Shown here: positions 62,083 through 64,000 of the stretch, in pieces | How positions within the stretch are numbered: position 1 is the stretch's first letter | How the letters are laid out: each line of letters begins with the position of its first letter | Assembly (NCBI RefSeq): GCF_947487575.1 | Contig: NZ_CANKXG010000003.1 | Coordinates: forward strand, 248,001-312,000 | Reading direction: 5' to 3' | Length of the DNA: 64,000 nucleotides | Origin: an uncultured Algibacter sp. | Lineage (GTDB): Bacteria; Bacteroidota; Bacteroidia; Flavobacteriales; Flavobacteriaceae | Translations under genes and position numbers: made by a program | The notes under the pieces: model-generated | The model's input: the letters and a program-made list of their open reading frames with translations, nothing else | Database searches by the model: none | What the model was told of the DNA's origin: nothing

Positions 62083-62514
62083 ATGAAAGATTCAATCAAA
62101 AAAGAAGTCGTGTTTAACCAGTCCATCAATCAGGTTTGGAACGCCATTACAAAAGCCGAAGAAATCTCAACATGGTTTATCCCAGCCGATTTTAAAGCCG
62201 AAAAAGGCTATAAATACCTGTTCACTTCCCCACCAAACGAAAAAGGTTGTACCACCATTGGTGGAGAAATATTAGAAGCAAATCCTTATGTTTTAGTTTA
62301 CACATGGATTGTTGGCGGAACAGAAACAGAAACCACCGTAAAATGGGAACTAGAATCCTCCGCCGAAGGCACAAAACTAACCCTAGAACACACCGGTATA
62401 TCAAACTACGTAGGCGAAACGGCTATTGAAATATTCGAAAGCTTTAATGGCGGGTGGGACAACTGTATAAACGGTTTAACTAGCTATTTAAAAGAAACAA
62501 TAAATGCAGGATAA
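62083..62514 (+). CDS. SRPBCC/AHSA1-family protein
   Basis: The 143-residue protein begins KKEVVFNQSINQVWNAITKA, which is typical of the START/AHSA1 helix-grip fold, with WFIPADFKAEKGYKYLF, and KLTLEHTGISNY before a C-terminal helix (FESFNGGWDNCINGLTSYL). The family binds hydrophobic ligands or acts as a cochaperone. It overlaps the ArsR gene by 11 bases, which couples their translation. Confidence 0.88.
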   Translation: MKDSIKKEVVFNQSINQVWNAITKAEEISTWFIPADFKAEKGYKYLFTSPPNEKGCTTIGGEILEANPYVLVYTWIVGGTETETTVKWELESSAEGTKLTLEHTGISNYVGETAIEIFESFNGGWDNCINGLTSYLKETINAG

Positions 62515-62827
62515 AATCACCAGACTTTTTAAAGCCATAGCAGACCCAACAAGGCGTGATATTTTTCATGCCTTGGTTATTGCAACCTCAGCATTATCCA
62601 TTACACAAATCTCAAATCAGTTTGATATGACGCGCCAAGGCGTTACCAAACACATTAAAACTTTAGAAGAAGCGGGATTAGTTTACATTAACTCACAAGG
62701 AAGAGAACGCTTTTGTAATGCCAACCCCAAAGAACTACAAGAAGTTAACAAATGGATAAAGTTCTATGAGCAATTCTGGGATGATAAATTGAGTAGTTTG
62801 GGGGATTATTTGGATTCAAAAACATAA
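62504..62827 (+). CDS. ArsR-family transcriptional regulator
   Basis: The 107-residue winged-helix regulator begins ITRLFKAIADPTRRDIFHAL, with recognition helix MTRQGVTKHIKTLEEAGLVY and the wing NSQGRERFCNANPKEL. It lacks metal-binding cysteines in the recognition helix, so it is unlikely to sense arsenic and more likely acts as a non-metal ArsR of the SRPBCC-linked type. The palindromes at 62001-62058 are its likely operators. Confidence 0.9.
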   Translation: MQDKITRLFKAIADPTRRDIFHALVIATSALSITQISNQFDMTRQGVTKHIKTLEEAGLVYINSQGRERFCNANPKELQEVNKWIKFYEQFWDDKLSSLGDYLDSKT

Positions 62828-62834
62828 CCCACTA

Positions 62835-63047
62835 CGTCATTGTGAGGGAGAAACGACCGTAACAATCTTTTGATTATTAGCCCGAAATTCTCAACAAACA
62901 GATTCTCACGCTTTTTTTCTCATGAAAAAGCTCAGAATGACGTAAACATCAAACACGTCGTCATTGTGAGGAGGCACGACGTGACAATCTCTTAAATTAA
63001 AACTAGACCTTTCAATAAACAGATTCTTACGTTACGATCAGAATGAC
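62835..63047. repeat. Two copies of a CGTCATT...AATGACG element
   Basis: CGTCATTGTGAGG starts at 62835 and 62959, and the copies end with AATGACG at 62942 and AATGACA at 63047. Each is about 90-108 bases with inverted ends. These are in tandem between the ArsR gene and the DnaE stop. They belong to a repeat type often seen between genes in this family. Confidence 0.7.
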
Positions 63048-63063
63048 AATTCAATCAAAAAAA

Positions 63064-64000
63064 TCAATTCAACTTAAACCTCACATCCTGCGCTTCCAAC
63101 TCACTCAACAACTCTTGAGATACCTTAATCTTTTGCCTTCTACTAGGCATGGTTAATTTCATCTTTTCTTTTGTGTCGTACACTAAAAAATTCAATGCTT
63201 GGTTTCCAGGATGCATGTGTAGCAACTCTTTTAAGGCTATAATTTTTTGTTCGGTTAAATCTTTTATATCAACTTGTATGGACAGTTTTTTAGCATATTG
63301 CTCCATCACATCATGTAACAATTGGAAACTATTAAACTGCAATCTTGGGTCGCTCTTTTTACCCGTGTCTTTATTGGTCCATCCTTCACGCACAAAGCTT
63401 TTTACAAATACAAAGTTGTTTTGCAGTAAAAAGTGCCTGTATTTTAAATATTCTTCACCAAAAATTCTAAACTCAAAACTATCAGTATAATCTTCAATCG
63501 TAAATAATGCCCAACCTTTACCTTGTTTGCTTACACGATGTTGCACATCAGTAACCACACCGCCAAACACCAATTCCCGATTTACATAAGGTTCTAAATT
63601 ATTAAACATCCCAACCGTAGCATTACAAAAGGTCTTCATTTCGGTTTTAAAATCATCCAACGGATGTCCAGAAATATAAACCCCAACAACTTCGCGCTCT
63701 TTACTCAAGGTTTTCATGGTGCCCCACTCTTCACATGGTGGCACTTCGGGTTCAGAAAATTGCACGCTACTCTGCTCTCCAAACATATCTATTTGTGCAG
63801 AATTTTTATTCTCTTTATACTTTTGGGCAAACTTTATGGCCTTTTCTAAAAAGGTAATACCATCGCCATCATCATGAAAATATTGCGCACGATGTATATC
63901 GCCAAAGCCATCAAAACCACCAGCATAGGCTAAATTTTCAAAGGCTTTTTTATTGGCGGCTCGTAAATCAATACGCTTTGCGAAATCAAAAATAGAACTG
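63064..64000 (-). CDS. dnaE: DNA polymerase III subunit alpha, C-terminal part (5' partial)
   Basis: The reading frame stays open to the right window edge. The upstream part has FDFAKRIDLRAANKKAFENL and then AYAGGFDGFGDIHRAQYFHD, typical of the helix-hairpin-helix region of DnaE, and the part after 63786 continues with the OB-fold (REVVGVYISGHPLDDFKTEM, then LVFGGVVTDVQHRVSKQGKG, WALFTIEDYTDSFEFRIFGE). The C-terminal end is about 240 residues from the internal MFGEQ. The main replicative polymerase of the cell; the rest lies outside the window. Confidence 0.93.
   Translation of the reverse strand, partial: SSIFDFAKRIDLRAANKKAFENLAYAGGFDGFGDIHRAQYFHDDGDGITFLEKAIKFAQKYKENKNSAQIDMFGEQSSVQFSEPEVPPCEEWGTMKTLSKEREVVGVYISGHPLDDFKTEMKTFCNATVGMFNNLEPYVNRELVFGGVVTDVQHRVSKQGKGWALFTIEDYTDSFEFRIFGEEYLKYRHFLLQNNFVFVKSFVREGWTNKDTGKKSDPRLQFNSFQLLHDVMEQYAKKLSIQVDIKDLTEQKIIALKELLHMHPGNQALNFLVYDTKEKMKLTMPSRRQKIKVSQELLSELEAQDVRFKLN

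Noticed and set aside
1-64000. CRISPR array, prophage, rRNA or complete insertion sequence
   Set aside because: No regular spaced repeats, phage structural genes, rRNA sequence or transposase frame was found.

Overview
The window is a chromosomal stretch from a low-GC member of the Bacteroidetes, most likely the family Flavobacteriaceae. The evidence is the strongly A/T-biased sequence, the near absence of Shine-Dalgarno motifs, -7 boxes of the TAnnTTTG type, typical families (DUF4407, DUF4230, outer-membrane beta-barrel proteins, a TonB-dependent receptor, TonB-C lipoproteins, a BlaI/M56 pair) and dispersed intergenic repeats of the kind common in marine flavobacteria. I see no rRNA, CRISPR, prophage or complete insertion sequence. 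There are two intact tRNAs (Leu-UAG, Asp-GUC), one truncated tRNA-Leu copy and one possible degraded tRNA 3' half.

Layout. 1-2.6 kb: 3' part of a ResB/CcsA-type cytochrome c assembly fusion. 2.6-7.7 kb: a LytS/LytTR two-component system flanked by two promoters of near-identical design (three half-sites every 21 bp, then a -7 box 39 bp after the third), each driving very small genes and a lipoprotein; a nucleotide cyclase next to the kinase is broken. 7.8-16.3 kb: SLC13-type permease, metallo-beta-lactamase-fold hydrolase, and an HtrA-like protease in tight array with two outer-membrane barrel proteins. 16.3-18.4 kb: four small secreted or cytosolic proteins of unknown role, including a paralogue of the LytTR-linked lipoprotein. 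18.5-25.7 kb: RND efflux operon (TolC with an extra N-terminal periplasmic-binding-like domain, adaptor, pump) ending in a K+-channel-like gene. 25.7-31 kb: tRNA-Leu and tRNA remnants, M20 peptidase, EamA transporter, DUF4407, STAS-like and DUF4440-like proteins.

31-37.6 kb: a probable hydroxyproline-peptide utilisation cluster (M24 peptidase, D-amino-acid/hydroxyproline oxidase, hydroxyproline epimerase, DapA-family deaminase, AraC regulator) with a wrecked second M24 peptidase. 37.6-44 kb: PhnA, a duplicated alpha-beta secreted protein, then a compact operon with ruvC, hemW, a cyclase-family hydrolase, DUF4230, GNAT and YjbR genes; hemW has no ordinary start codon. 44-50.3 kb: flippase-like protein, family 2 glycosyltransferase, Bax-inhibitor-like protein, and the BlaI/M56/TonB-C module with three palindromic operators. 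50.6-57.5 kb: a NarL-type response regulator with a TPR histidine kinase, then LacI and a TonB-dependent receptor. 57.7-64 kb: lipoproteins, tRNA-Asp, DUF58, a non-standard ClpP, thioredoxin, an ArsR/SRPBCC pair with palindromic operators, and the C-terminal part of DnaE running off the window.

The strongest candidate for an undescribed system is the LytTR regulon at 2.6-7.7 kb. Its paired 90-bp promoters are directly visible, but the link to the adjacent regulator is inference.
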